Shown: piece by piece, positions 1-7,694 of the stretch
How the letters are laid out: every line of letters begins with the position of its first letter
Numbering within the stretch: position 1 is the stretch's first letter
Source: Aquiluna sp.
GTDB taxonomy: Bacteria; Actinomycetota; Actinomycetes; Actinomycetales; Microbacteriaceae
Length of the DNA: 64,000 nt
Direction of reading: 5' to 3'
Assembly: GCA_028095925.1 (NCBI GenBank)
Contig: JAOHCW010000002.1
Location: 16,446 to 80,445 of the forward strand
Translations under genes and position numbers: made by a program
Notes under the pieces: generated by a model
What the model was told of the DNA's origin: nothing
The model's database searches: none
The model's input: only the letters and a program-made list of their open reading frames with translations

Positions 1-41
1 TCTGATTTCCAGCCTTGAGAACTTGCCAGGCTTCACGGGCG

Positions 42-611
42 TTAGTCGGTCGCAAGGATCTCCTCAATTTCTTCTGAGACGAGTGTGGCAAGGAGCCTGA
101 AGTCGTCTTCGCTGGCCGTTCCATAGATTACAACGGCGGAGTCGGAGAAGCTGTGAAGCATCGCATAATCCTTGGTTCCCGGGGGGTTAGTGGGCGTTAG
201 TGAGGGCCAGATCTCCCAGGTTCTCCCCGAGATAACGACCTCGTCCTCGAGCCAGTTCCCCTGCAGAGTCAAGGCTGTCCAGCTCGGATTGACCTCAAAA
301 CCATGAAGTAAGGCAATGAATTGATTGTCTTCTGTCACGAAGCCGACGTACCAGCTCTGCACACCGAGGTCCGTCTCTAGCCTGGCGGCATTAGACCACC
401 AGTCAGCCGGAACCTCTGGAGTTATTACCTCAAACCCAAGCGAAGCCTCTGCCTCGGCGGCAATCTGCCTGAAGTCAACCTCGGCAATTCGATTGGAATC
501 GTCTCGGGGTACCCCTAGCACCAACAGGATTACTAGGCCCAAAGTCGCGACCATTGAAAAAATTAGGTTGCGAACCGTCTGCTTTGCTCGCCTCTGGGCA
601 GCTGCGCTCAC
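42..611 (-). CDS. DUF4245 family membrane-anchored protein
   Basis: A 189-residue protein of unknown function. Residues about 16-34 form one hydrophobic segment after a short basic N-terminus, so it is probably anchored with its C-terminal domain outside. The remainder matches what I know of DUF4245: an early EVITP...P.DWWSNAARLE stretch and a late TKDYAMLHSFSDSAVVIYG-like stretch. Its GTG start overlaps the xseB stop in a GTGA, so it is translationally coupled to exonuclease VII small subunit. This xseA-xseB-DUF4245 order is common in Actinobacteria. No catalytic motif is visible. Confidence 0.75.
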   Translation of the reverse strand: MSAAAQRRAKQTVRNLIFSMVATLGLVILLVLGVPRDDSNRIAEVDFRQIAAEAEASLGFEVITPEVPADWWSNAARLETDLGVQSWYVGFVTEDNQFIALLHGFEVNPSWTALTLQGNWLEDEVVISGRTWEIWPSLTPTNPPGTKDYAMLHSFSDSAVVIYGTASEDDFRLLATLVSEEIEEILATD

Positions 612-817
612 TTAGCCTCGCGCTTACTTTGAGCAGCGTCGAGTTTCTTTCTTGCTCCCGAGAGCCACTCCTCGCAGATTTTGGCTAGCTCCTCGCCACG
701 CTCCCAGAGCGCCATTGACTCCTCGAGGCTCACTGTCTGACCCTCGAGCTTGCTGACAACCTGTTGCAGCTCATCACGAGCCTGCTCGTAGCTGATGGTT
801 TTTTCTTCTTTAGCCAT
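608..817 (-). CDS. xseB: Exodeoxyribonuclease VII small subunit
   Basis: This 69-residue protein has the usual size of XseB and its typical helical pattern: an ISYEQARDELQQVVSKLE-like opening, then LEESMALWERGEELAKICEEWL. XseB subunits bind XseA to form exonuclease VII, which degrades single-stranded DNA in both directions. The ATG overlaps the xseA stop by one base (TAATG), so the subunits are co-translated. The C-terminus is short and lysine-rich, as is usual. Confidence 0.93.
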   Translation of the reverse strand: MAKEEKTISYEQARDELQQVVSKLEGQTVSLEESMALWERGEELAKICEEWLSGARKKLDAAQSKREAK

Positions 818-2049
818 TACTTCTCTCTAACCTCGTCGGCAGTTGCTGAAATTTCCTGTTTTGCACTTTGGATGCGAAAGCTTTGTCCCTTTTTGATGGT
901 TGTTGTGGGCTTGCCGTCTTCGTCGGTGATTACCGCATAGCCGCGCTCCATGGTTAGTTGCGGGGATAGCGACCGAACCAGGGCCTTGAGCTGATCGTTT
1001 TCGCTTCGCGCCCTGTCGACTCTGAAGCCCAAGATTTCTTGAAGTCGCCTTGCAAGTTGACGCAACTGCTCCTCCTGCTGCTCCACAAAGCCATAGGGAC
1101 TTCGAAGCACTGGCCTCGAGAGGATGGAATCGATCAGCTGCATTTGATTCTCGATAAAACTGCCAATTCGAAGCGCGAGCCGCTCTCTTGCTTGAGAGAT
1201 TCCTCTGCGCTCTTCAACGACATCTGGAACTACCCGTTTTGCTGCGTCGGTGGGCGTAGAGGCTCTGAGGTCTGCGACCAGGTCAAGCAGGGGAGAGTCG
1301 TTCTCATGGCCGATTGCCGACACCACGGGCTTTGAAAGGGCCGCTGCAGCCCTAACCAAGCGCTCATCGCTGAAGGGCAAGAGGTCCTGGAAGCTGCCAC
1401 CCCCGCGAGCGATGATGATGATGTCAACATCTGGCATCTGGTCCAGCTGCTGCATGGCCATGATGATTTCTGCGGGAGCTTTGTCACCTTGCACGAGGGT
1501 ATTGATTACCTCGAACTGCACCTCTGGCCAGCGCAGCGTCGCATTTTGCAAAATGTCTTTCTCGGCGTCAGATTTTGCACCGGTAATCAACCCAATCTTT
1601 GCTGGCAAGAATGGAAGCGGCTTTTTTCTGCCGGGATCTGTTAGGCCCTCGGAAATTAGGAGCTGACGCAGCTTTTCGATTCTTTCGAGAAGCTCACCAA
1701 GGCCAACTTTGTGCATTTTGAGCACACGCATTGTGAGTTTGCCGTTTTTGGCCCAAAACTGAGGTTGCAATAGCGCAACCACCCGATCGCCCTGGTTTAG
1801 ACCGGCCTCAATCTCAGCACTCGAGGCATCGAATGCGTGAATCTCGATGGAGTTCTCGACATCCAGGTCCCTCAGGGAGCCAAAGATGTTGCTCCCTCTG
1901 ACTTGGAGCTGTTGGAGCTCACCTTCGACCCAGACTCTGCCAAGTTTTTCTATCCAGTCTTTGAGGCTTTTTGAGAGCTGAGAGACCTGCCAGGGGGAAT
2001 GTTCGCTGGAGACTTTTGATTCAACATCGTGAGCCGTTGGCTGATTCAT
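817..2049 (-). CDS. xseA: Exodeoxyribonuclease VII large subunit
   Basis: Catalytic subunit of exonuclease VII, 410 residues. The N-terminal OB-fold (about 20-115) is followed by the catalytic domain. That domain has LPFLPAKIGLITGAKSDAEKD, an IIIARGGGS motif near residue 215 and a VSAIGHENDSPLLDLVADLRASTPTDAA segment, all diagnostic. The C-terminal third is coiled coil that binds XseB. A GGAGG sits 7 bases before the ATG, so this gene is leadered, unlike the divergent ispH. Only 33-36 bp separate the two starts, so its promoter must reach into ispH. Confidence 0.95.
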   Translation of the reverse strand: MNQPTAHDVESKVSSEHSPWQVSQLSKSLKDWIEKLGRVWVEGELQQLQVRGSNIFGSLRDLDVENSIEIHAFDASSAEIEAGLNQGDRVVALLQPQFWAKNGKLTMRVLKMHKVGLGELLERIEKLRQLLISEGLTDPGRKKPLPFLPAKIGLITGAKSDAEKDILQNATLRWPEVQFEVINTLVQGDKAPAEIIMAMQQLDQMPDVDIIIIARGGGSFQDLLPFSDERLVRAAAALSKPVVSAIGHENDSPLLDLVADLRASTPTDAAKRVVPDVVEERRGISQARERLALRIGSFIENQMQLIDSILSRPVLRSPYGFVEQQEEQLRQLARRLQEILGFRVDRARSENDQLKALVRSLSPQLTMERGYAVITDEDGKPTTTIKKGQSFRIQSAKQEISATADEVREK

Positions 2050-2073
2050 GCAATAGCCTCCGGTAACGGTTCG

Positions 2074-2079
2074 TAGAAT
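2074..2079 (+). promoter_or_regulatory. -10 box of ispH (TAGAAT), leaderless arrangement
   Basis: TAGAAT is followed by exactly six bases and then the second of two tandem GTG codons (2086). No Shine-Dalgarno is present. The spacing matches many other genes in the window and puts the transcription start on the start codon. Confidence 0.65.
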
Positions 2080-2085
2080 TGAGTG

Positions 2086-3081
2086 GTGACCCTAATCAAC
2101 AATAACGCCCAGCCCGACATCAATTCAGGAAAGAAGGTTCTTCTGGCAGCCCCCAGGGGTTACTGTGCCGGAGTCGACCGGGCGGTGATTGCCGTCGAGA
2201 AGGCTTTAGATCACTATGGTGCTCCTGTTTACGTCAGGAAGCAGATCGTCCACAACAAACACGTGGTTCGCTCACTCGAGAAGCGCGGAGCGATCTTTGT
2301 TGATGAGGTCGAAGAGGCTCCTGAGGGCTGCGTGATGGTCTTTTCAGCTCACGGTGTCTCACCGGCGGTGGTGGAGGCGGCAAATGCCCGCAACCAACAC
2401 ACCATCGATGCCACCTGTCCATTGGTGACCAAGGTCCACAAAGAGGTTCTTCGCTTTGAAAAAGAGGGTTACGACATCCTGCTGGTTGGCCACGAGGGCC
2501 ACGAGGAGGTCGAGGGAACCGCTGGAGAGGCCCCACACGCCGTCCAGCTAATCGATGGCGATGAGGACATCCAGAACGCCAAGGTCAGGGACCCAGAAAA
2601 AGTCATTTGGCTCTCCCAAACCACACTGTCTGTTGACGAGACCATGGAGACGGTTGTGAAGCTGCGAGAGAGATTCCCCAAGATGCACAACCCACCAAGC
2701 GACGACATTTGCTACGCAACACAGAACAGGCAGGTTGCCATCAAGAAGGTTGGGGCCGAGTCAGATCTAGTTATTGTCGTGGGATCGGCAAACTCCTCAA
2801 ACACTGTGAGGCTGGTTGAAGTTGCGCTGGATGCAGGTGCCAAAGCCGCATACCGAGTGGACGACTCCTCTGAAATCAAGGACGAGTGGTTCGAAGGGGT
2901 TACCAGTGTCGGAGTCACGTCAGGCGCCTCAGTGCCAGAGGACCTGGTCGAAGAGGTACTCGATTACTTAGCCGAAAAAGACTTCGGCGATGTCAGGACA
3001 ATAACCACTGCCGAGGAAGACATCCAGTTCTCCCTGCCAAAAGAGCTTCGCAAAGACCTCAAGGCAAGCAGCAGTAGCTAG
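2086..3081 (+). CDS. ispH: 4-hydroxy-3-methylbut-2-enyl diphosphate reductase
   Basis: Last step of the MEP isoprenoid pathway: an iron-sulfur enzyme that reduces HMBPP to IPP and DMAPP. The three cluster cysteines are visible in [22 protein letters not shown] and [12 protein letters not shown], and the catalytic Glu lies in [11 protein letters not shown]. Two GTG codons are in tandem (2083 and 2086). I chose the second because it lies six bases after TAGAAT, giving 331 residues. The gene is divergent from xseA. A short acidic/serine-rich tail ends the protein. Confidence 0.96.
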   Translation: MTLINNNAQPDINSGKKVLLAAPRGYCAGVDRAVIAVEKALDHYGAPVYVRKQIVHNKHVVRSLEKRGAIFVDEVEEAPEGCVMVFSAHGVSPAVVEAANARNQHTIDATCPLVTKVHKEVLRFEKEGYDILLVGHEGHEEVEGTAGEAPHAVQLIDGDEDIQNAKVRDPEKVIWLSQTTLSVDETMETVVKLRERFPKMHNPPSDDICYATQNRQVAIKKVGAESDLVIVVGSANSSNTVRLVEVALDAGAKAAYRVDDSSEIKDEWFEGVTSVGVTSGASVPEDLVEEVLDYLAEKDFGDVRTITTAEEDIQFSLPKELRKDLKASSSS

Positions 3082-3094
3082 GGACCTTTTATAG

Positions 3095-3736
3095 ATGGAC
3101 TCCCTCGGCAGACACGAAGACTACGGCCAAGAATCTCTTGATGAGAGCCAGTTGGACACTAACCCAATTGAACAGTTTCGCAACTGGCTCGTTTCCGCGG
3201 AAGAGGCTGGTATCTATGAGCCCAACGCTTTTGTTCTCAGCACGGTAACGAGCGCAAACACACCAAGTTCTCGAACTGTGCTCTTGAAGGGCGTTGAGGA
3301 CAACGGCTTTGTCTTTTTCACGAACTTCTCCTCCCGCAAGGGGCAGGCAATTGAACAGAACCCTCACGTGAGCGCGGTATTTGGTTGGTACTCGATATAC
3401 CGCCAGGTGTTGATTGAGGGGAGAGTGGAGAGGGTTTCGGAGAGAGACTCGGAGGAGTATTTCCACTCCAGACCGCACGAGTCTCAGGTCGCGGCATGGT
3501 CATCGAGGCAGTCTGAACCAATTGAGTCCCGCAGCATGCTTGATGAGCAGTTCGATGAGGCCCTGAAGAGGTTTGACGGCCAGGTTGTTCCCAAGCCCGA
3601 TTATTGGGGTGGCTATCGGATTGTTCCTAGTCGCATCGAATTCTGGAAGGGAAGGTCGAACCGCATGCACGACCGGATTGCCTTCGCTAGGACCCCTGAA
3701 GCTCAGAGCTGGAAGATCACTCGACTTCAGCCCTAA
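3095..3736 (+). CDS. pdxH: Pyridoxamine 5'-phosphate oxidase
   Basis: FMN-dependent oxidase that makes pyridoxal 5'-phosphate from PNP or PMP, 213 residues, normal length. Recognisable segments are PNAFVLSTVTSANTPSSRTVLLKG, the FFTNFSSRKGQAIEQNP FMN-binding region, and the C-terminal YRIVPSRIEFWKGRSNRMHDRI with R.NR.HDR, which is diagnostic. It starts 13 bp after the ispH stop. No clear Shine-Dalgarno precedes the ATG; an AT-rich CTTTTATAG lies directly before it. It converges on fbaA. Confidence 0.95.
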   Translation: MDSLGRHEDYGQESLDESQLDTNPIEQFRNWLVSAEEAGIYEPNAFVLSTVTSANTPSSRTVLLKGVEDNGFVFFTNFSSRKGQAIEQNPHVSAVFGWYSIYRQVLIEGRVERVSERDSEEYFHSRPHESQVAAWSSRQSEPIESRSMLDEQFDEALKRFDGQVVPKPDYWGGYRIVPSRIEFWKGRSNRMHDRIAFARTPEAQSWKITRLQP

Positions 3737-3751
3737 ATCTGTTTACTCTGC

Positions 3752-4774
3752 CTACCAGCTCGATTGACCGGCTGAACCTAGCTGCTTTGCAGCTTCCACT
3801 ACCCTTGCAGACATTCCTGCCTCGGCCGACTTACCCCAGTTTCTTGGGTCGTAGGTCTTCTTGTTACCAACCTCACCATCGATCTTTAGAACGCCGTCGT
3901 AGTTTTTGAACATGTGGTCCACGATTGGCCTGGTGAAGGCGTATTGGGTGTCAGTATCGATGTTCATCTTGATTACACCAAAGCTGACAGCGTCCGCTAT
4001 TTCCTTCTCAGTGGAGCCGGAGCCTCCGTGGAAGACAAGATCAAAAGGGGACTCTTTGCCGTACTTCGAGCCAACCTCTCGCTGGATTTCCTCCAGAAGT
4101 TCTGGTCTCAGTTGCACGTTTCCTGGCTTGTAGACGCCGTGAACGTTTCCAAAGGTTAGAGCTGCTAGGTAGCGGCCGTTCTCGCCAAGGCCAAGTGCCT
4201 CAACGGTTTGCATGCCATCGGCGACAGTTGTGTAGAGGTGCTCTCCCATGCCACCTTCGACACCATCTTCCTCGCCGCCCACAGCGCCAACCTCAATCTC
4301 CAAAATGGAGCCGATGTTCTTCGACTTTGCCAAAAGCTCTTTTGCAATCTCGAGGTTGCGATCGAGTGCAATCGCGCTGCCGTCCCACATGTGGGAGTTG
4401 AATACCGCCTCGCCACCTGCCTTCACCTGCTCTGCTGAAATATCCAGTAGCGGCCTGACAAAGCCATCCAGCTGGTCTTCTGCACAGTGGTCGGTGTGGA
4501 GGGCGACCTTGATCTCGAAATTCTTGGCAACCTCGCGCGCGAATGCTGCAAAAGCTAGTGCGCCAGAGACCCTGTTCTTTACGGTAGGGCCGCTCCAGTA
4601 GTCGGCGCCTCCGGTTGAAACCTGCAAAATGCCATCACTACCGGCCTCCTGCAGGCCTGCAAGAGCAGCATTTAGAGTCTGTGAGCTGGAAACGTTGATG
4701 GCTGGATAGGCAAAGCGCTTGGCCTTTGCCCGATCCAGCATTTCTGAGTACTCGGCGGATGAAACTACTGCCAT
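3752..4774 (-). CDS. fbaA: Class II fructose-bisphosphate aldolase
   Basis: Zinc-dependent aldolase of glycolysis and gluconeogenesis, 340 residues. Zinc-ligand segments are visible as ALHTDHCAEDQ and LVFHGGSGSTEKEI, with a GNVHGVYKPGNV loop between them. I chose the ATG at 4774 because AGGAGG lies seven bases upstream and the protein then begins MAVVSSAEYSEML. The longer open frame to 4861 only overlaps the upstream kinase. It is immediately downstream of the PfkB-family kinase, so both steps of fructose phosphate breakdown are co-transcribed. Confidence 0.95.
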   Translation of the reverse strand: MAVVSSAEYSEMLDRAKAKRFAYPAINVSSSQTLNAALAGLQEAGSDGILQVSTGGADYWSGPTVKNRVSGALAFAAFAREVAKNFEIKVALHTDHCAEDQLDGFVRPLLDISAEQVKAGGEAVFNSHMWDGSAIALDRNLEIAKELLAKSKNIGSILEIEVGAVGGEEDGVEGGMGEHLYTTVADGMQTVEALGLGENGRYLAALTFGNVHGVYKPGNVQLRPELLEEIQREVGSKYGKESPFDLVFHGGSGSTEKEIADAVSFGVIKMNIDTDTQYAFTRPIVDHMFKNYDGVLKIDGEVGNKKTYDPRNWGKSAEAGMSARVVEAAKQLGSAGQSSW

Positions 4775-4784
4775 TTTGTGCCTC

Positions 4785-5801
4785 CTAGGCCTGGGCTGGT
4801 TCGCCCAAGGGGCGGTTTCGATCGGGGTCGAGGTCAACAGTTGCCTCAACAAGATTTTCAATTGACTTCAGGCCGCTGGTTGGCTGCTGGACCTTGGCGG
4901 CACCCCACTGCACTGCTGCCGAGATTCCGCCGGCCACGTCGAATCCGACGCCATAAGCTCCAGGCTCAGTCTCATTCGCTGTCACCGCAGATAGGAAGCC
5001 TGCGATGGTGGAGTCACCTGCACCCACGGTGTTGATCACCTTCACCGGTGGCGTAAAAGCGTGAATCGCGTGGGTCTTGGTAACGGCAACGATGCCGTCT
5101 ACGCCCATGGATGCCATGATTAGGTCCACTCCCCAGTCGTTTAGGGTGCGGGCAGCATCAATGACATCGCCAAGAGTCTTCATGTCCTTACCCACACACT
5201 CAGCAAGCTCGTGAGCATTGGGCTTCATCACGGTCGCATTGCCCTTCTGGGCCCAGTAGCGAAGCGGGTCTCCAGAGGTGTCGAGAATTACCTTCACGCC
5301 AAGTCGCCCAGTTACCTCAAAGAGTGGCTCTAAGTCGATTACCTTGTCGGTCTCGATGATCTCGGGGTGAGCCCCGGCCACAACCAGCCACTTGGCCGAA
5401 GTGTCCACAAGAGTCTTTTCGGTGAGGCTGATAACTGCATCCCAGTCTTTTTGGTGCAGGGGTCTGGGGTGCTCGTTGATCTTGGTGGTCGGGCCGTCGT
5501 ATTCAACGACCGTGGTCGAGACTCTAAGGGTGCCATCGACCCAGAGTGGAACCAAAAAACTAGAAGACCCGGTTCGCTTCAACACTGCCGGGTCGGCGTT
5601 GCCGATAGGAACAACGCCTGGAGCTGGAATCTTGGCAAGCTGCAGACCGCGGGCTACGTTTATGCCCTTGCCTGCAAGCTCTTCGCCGACCTCATAGGCT
5701 CTGTTGACACCACCCTCAACCAGGTTCTTCACAAAATAGGTGCGATCCAGGGTTGGGGAGGGGGTGAGGGTGACAACAGGTGATTTCTGGTCAGCCATCA
5801 T
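4785..5801 (-). CDS. PfkB-family phosphofructokinase (1-phosphofructokinase type)
   Basis: Ribokinase/PfkB-fold sugar kinase, 338 residues. It starts VVTLTPSPTLDRTY, has the GKGINVARGL sugar-binding motif near residue 45, and the NTVGAGDSTIAGFLSA anion-hole and catalytic-Asp motif near residue 265. This pattern fits FruK, LacC or PfkB; the substrate (fructose 1-phosphate, tagatose 6-phosphate or fructose 6-phosphate) cannot be settled from sequence. No PTS genes are adjacent. AAGGAG precedes the tandem ATGATG start. Downstream fbaA begins 10 bp after its stop. A perfect inverted repeat lies in its leader. Confidence 0.88.
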   Translation of the reverse strand: MMADQKSPVVTLTPSPTLDRTYFVKNLVEGGVNRAYEVGEELAGKGINVARGLQLAKIPAPGVVPIGNADPAVLKRTGSSSFLVPLWVDGTLRVSTTVVEYDGPTTKINEHPRPLHQKDWDAVISLTEKTLVDTSAKWLVVAGAHPEIIETDKVIDLEPLFEVTGRLGVKVILDTSGDPLRYWAQKGNATVMKPNAHELAECVGKDMKTLGDVIDAARTLNDWGVDLIMASMGVDGIVAVTKTHAIHAFTPPVKVINTVGAGDSTIAGFLSAVTANETEPGAYGVGFDVAGGISAAVQWGAAKVQQPTSGLKSIENLVEATVDLDPDRNRPLGEPAQA

Positions 5802-5810
5802 GACTCCTTG

Positions 5811-5839
5811 GATGTGAGTAAAAAAACGACACTCACATC
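5811..5839 (-). repeat. Perfect 9-bp inverted repeat, probable operator or leader hairpin of pfkB-fbaA
   Basis: GATGTGAGT and its exact complement ACTCACATC flank an 11-base A-rich spacer; the arm centres are 20 bp apart. It lies between the probable -10 box and the pfkB ribosome-binding site. It could be a repressor site or, in RNA, a 9-bp hairpin with a U-rich loop. Confidence 0.7.
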
Positions 5840-5857
5840 GTTGTAGGCGCCATGCCC

Positions 5858-5863
5858 ACTATA
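5858..5863 (-). promoter_or_regulatory. Probable -10 box of pfkB-fbaA (TATAGT)
   Basis: TATAGT on the minus strand lies about 57 bases before the pfkB start, just after the rmuC stop. Transcription would begin near 5851, upstream of the inverted repeat. No good -35 is visible. Confidence 0.45.
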
Positions 5864-5872
5864 GCCAAATAA

Positions 5873-7072
5873 CTACTTATCTTCGCTCTCGTCAAGCTCT
5901 TTCGCTGTGATGGCATTTGGCCCCTGCTCAATCAGTTTCGGGCTTTCAATGGAGTCAATTCCCAGCTCGTTTTCGTCTAGATCGTTGAGCTTTCTTGCGG
6001 TTACCAGCATTCTCGTCTCCAGCGATGAGACAAAGCCGTTGTAGCTCTTGACGGTGCTGGTGAGCTTGTTGCCCAGGTCTGCCGCGAGTGCCGCTACCTT
6101 GCCCACTCTTTCGTAGAGCTCTCTGCCGAGCTTGATCATCGAGCGCACCTGCGACTCATCGGCGTTTTGGCGCCAGATGTAGTTGATCGTCTTCAACACT
6201 GAGAACAGCGAAACCGGAGAGGCAAGCGCAACGTTTTTCTTGAAGGCGTACTCCATCAACGCCGGGTCTTGCTCCAAAGCTGCAGAGAGCAGCGACTCGC
6301 TGGGCACGAAACAGATCACGAAGTCCGGAGAGGTATCTAGCCCCTCCCAATAGGCGCGTCCAGCAAGCTCGTCGATGTGTCCCTTTACCGCCTTGACGTG
6401 CTCTGCCAACAGCTTCTTGCGCCGCTCCAGCTCTTCGCCACCTGCAAGCTCAGAGATAGTGCTTGCCTCCTGGTACTTATCAAATGGAACCTTGGAGTCG
6501 ATGGCCAGCGCCTTGCCTCCGGGCAGGTTGATAACCATGTCTGCCCTGCCGGACTTATCGCCGGTTGCGATGGTTGCCTGCTCAGAGAAGTCAGCGTGCT
6601 TGATAAGACCAGCTAGCTCAACCAGTTTTCTAAGCTGAGCCTCGCCCCAGACTCCCCTGAGGGAATTTGAACTGAGAGCTTGTGAGAGCTGCTGAGTCTG
6701 CTTCCTCAGATTCTCATCGGTTTCGATCGCGCTCTTGAGCTGCTCGGAGATGGTGCTGAACTGCTCGACTCTCTCGCGCTCCATGCGCTGAACGACGCTC
6801 TGCATCTGCTCTAGCTGCTGCTTCACGGGAGCGAGCTGAACCAGCACCTTGTTTTCCTGATCCTTCTGGCTCTGCGAGTTTTTGGCAGCTTCATCGGCCT
6901 TTGCCAGCTGGCTCCTGAGCTCATTTTCGGTCGCCTCTAGCGCGGCAAGCTTTGCCAGTACAGCAGGGTCAGCGCCTGTGGCCTTGCGTTTTGCGAAGCG
7001 ATAGCCAACAAAAGCGCCAACAACCAGTCCCAGCCCTAGGCCATTGAGCACAAAAAGCAGAGTTAGATCCAT
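5873..7072 (-). CDS. rmuC: DNA recombination protein RmuC
   Basis: RmuC-family protein, thought to limit inversions at short repeats through a nuclease-like fold. The N-terminus is a membrane segment (about residues 3-25) ending YRFAKRK. A long coiled coil follows (about 35-135). The conserved core has LRGVWGEAQLRKLVELAGL, DMVINLPGGKALAIDSKVPFDKY and a late RMLVTARKLNDL. I chose the ATG at 7072 (399 residues) because the hydrophobic anchor then starts at once. A TTG at 7102, overlapping the upstream exonuclease gene by 8 bp, is the alternative. Confidence 0.93.
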   Translation of the reverse strand: MDLTLLFVLNGLGLGLVVGAFVGYRFAKRKATGADPAVLAKLAALEATENELRSQLAKADEAAKNSQSQKDQENKVLVQLAPVKQQLEQMQSVVQRMERERVEQFSTISEQLKSAIETDENLRKQTQQLSQALSSNSLRGVWGEAQLRKLVELAGLIKHADFSEQATIATGDKSGRADMVINLPGGKALAIDSKVPFDKYQEASTISELAGGEELERRKKLLAEHVKAVKGHIDELAGRAYWEGLDTSPDFVICFVPSESLLSAALEQDPALMEYAFKKNVALASPVSLFSVLKTINYIWRQNADESQVRSMIKLGRELYERVGKVAALAADLGNKLTSTVKSYNGFVSSLETRMLVTARKLNDLDENELGIDSIESPKLIEQGPNAITAKELDESEDK

Positions 7073-7094
7073 AGCCGCCAGTATTGCAGTGGGG

Positions 7095-7664
7095 TCAGAC
7101 AACTAAGGTTTGCAAACGCTGGTTCGTGCTGCGAAGCAGTCCCTCGAGATCTTCCACCTCATGACGCTTAGCCATGTGCATAACGATCCTGGCGCAGGCA
7201 TCTGAGTCCGCGAGCGCGTCGTGGTGCTGAAATTCTTCGTGTCCAATTGCGTAGGCAACCGCGTTTAGGCGGTAGCTCTCTAAGTTGTAGGTCTTTCTGG
7301 ACATCTTCAGGCTGCAGCCGTAGCTGAGGTTTGGAAGGTCAAAATTCACCGCCGCGGCAGAAGCCTTGAGAACCGACATATCAAAACTTGCATTGTGCGC
7401 AATCAGTGGCATTCCCTCTGTGAAGAGCAGCAGTTCTGGAAGGGCGTCAAGCCACTCGGGAGCATCAACAATGTCATCAGGTCTTATGCCGTGAACGGCG
7501 ATGTTGCCAGCGTGGAAAAAATTGTTTGGCGATGGGGGTTTGAAAAGCATCGAAAGCGACTGCGTGATTTCTCCAGCCTCAACTCGGACCAGGCCAACTG
7601 CGCAGGGAGAGGCCGGAGAAGAGTTGGCAGTCTCAAAGTCAATTGCCACGAAGTCCAAAGCCAC
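7095..7664 (-). CDS. DEDDh 3'-5' exonuclease (DnaQ/RNase T-like)
   Basis: DnaQ-fold exonuclease, 189 residues. The four acidic positions and the general-base His are visible: FVAIDFETAN (motif I), LIAHNASFDMSVL (motif II), and HHDALADSDACARIV (motif III, H-x4-D). It could proofread or act in repair or RNA maturation; no BRCT or polymerase domain is attached. I chose the GTG at 7664 because a GATAAT box lies exactly six bases upstream. The open frame extends to a TTG at 7682, which would overlap that box. It is divergent from ychF with 30 bp between starts. Confidence 0.85.
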   Translation of the reverse strand: MALDFVAIDFETANSSPASPCAVGLVRVEAGEITQSLSMLFKPPSPNNFFHAGNIAVHGIRPDDIVDAPEWLDALPELLLFTEGMPLIAHNASFDMSVLKASAAAVNFDLPNLSYGCSLKMSRKTYNLESYRLNAVAYAIGHEEFQHHDALADSDACARIVMHMAKRHEVEDLEGLLRSTNQRLQTLVV

Positions 7665-7670
7665 AAGCCA

Positions 7671-7676
7671 ATTATC
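7671..7676 (-). promoter_or_regulatory. -10 box (GATAAT) of the DEDDh exonuclease gene
   Basis: GATAAT on the minus strand is followed by six bases and the GTG at 7664. It decides the start and implies a leaderless mRNA. Confidence 0.6.
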
Positions 7677-7682
7677 GGGCAA

Positions 7683-7688
7683 TAGACT
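7683..7688 (+). promoter_or_regulatory. -10 box (TAGACT) of ychF
   Basis: TAGACT is followed by six bases and the GTG start of ychF at 7695. There is no Shine-Dalgarno. It lies back to back with the opposite-strand box at 7671-7676. Confidence 0.65.
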
Positions 7689-7694
7689 TTCGCG

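Noticed and set aside
1..41. Possible start of another minus-strand gene (GTG at 36)
   Set aside because: Only twelve codons lie in the window and nothing can be recognised; a glpX-like gene would be a guess from gene order.
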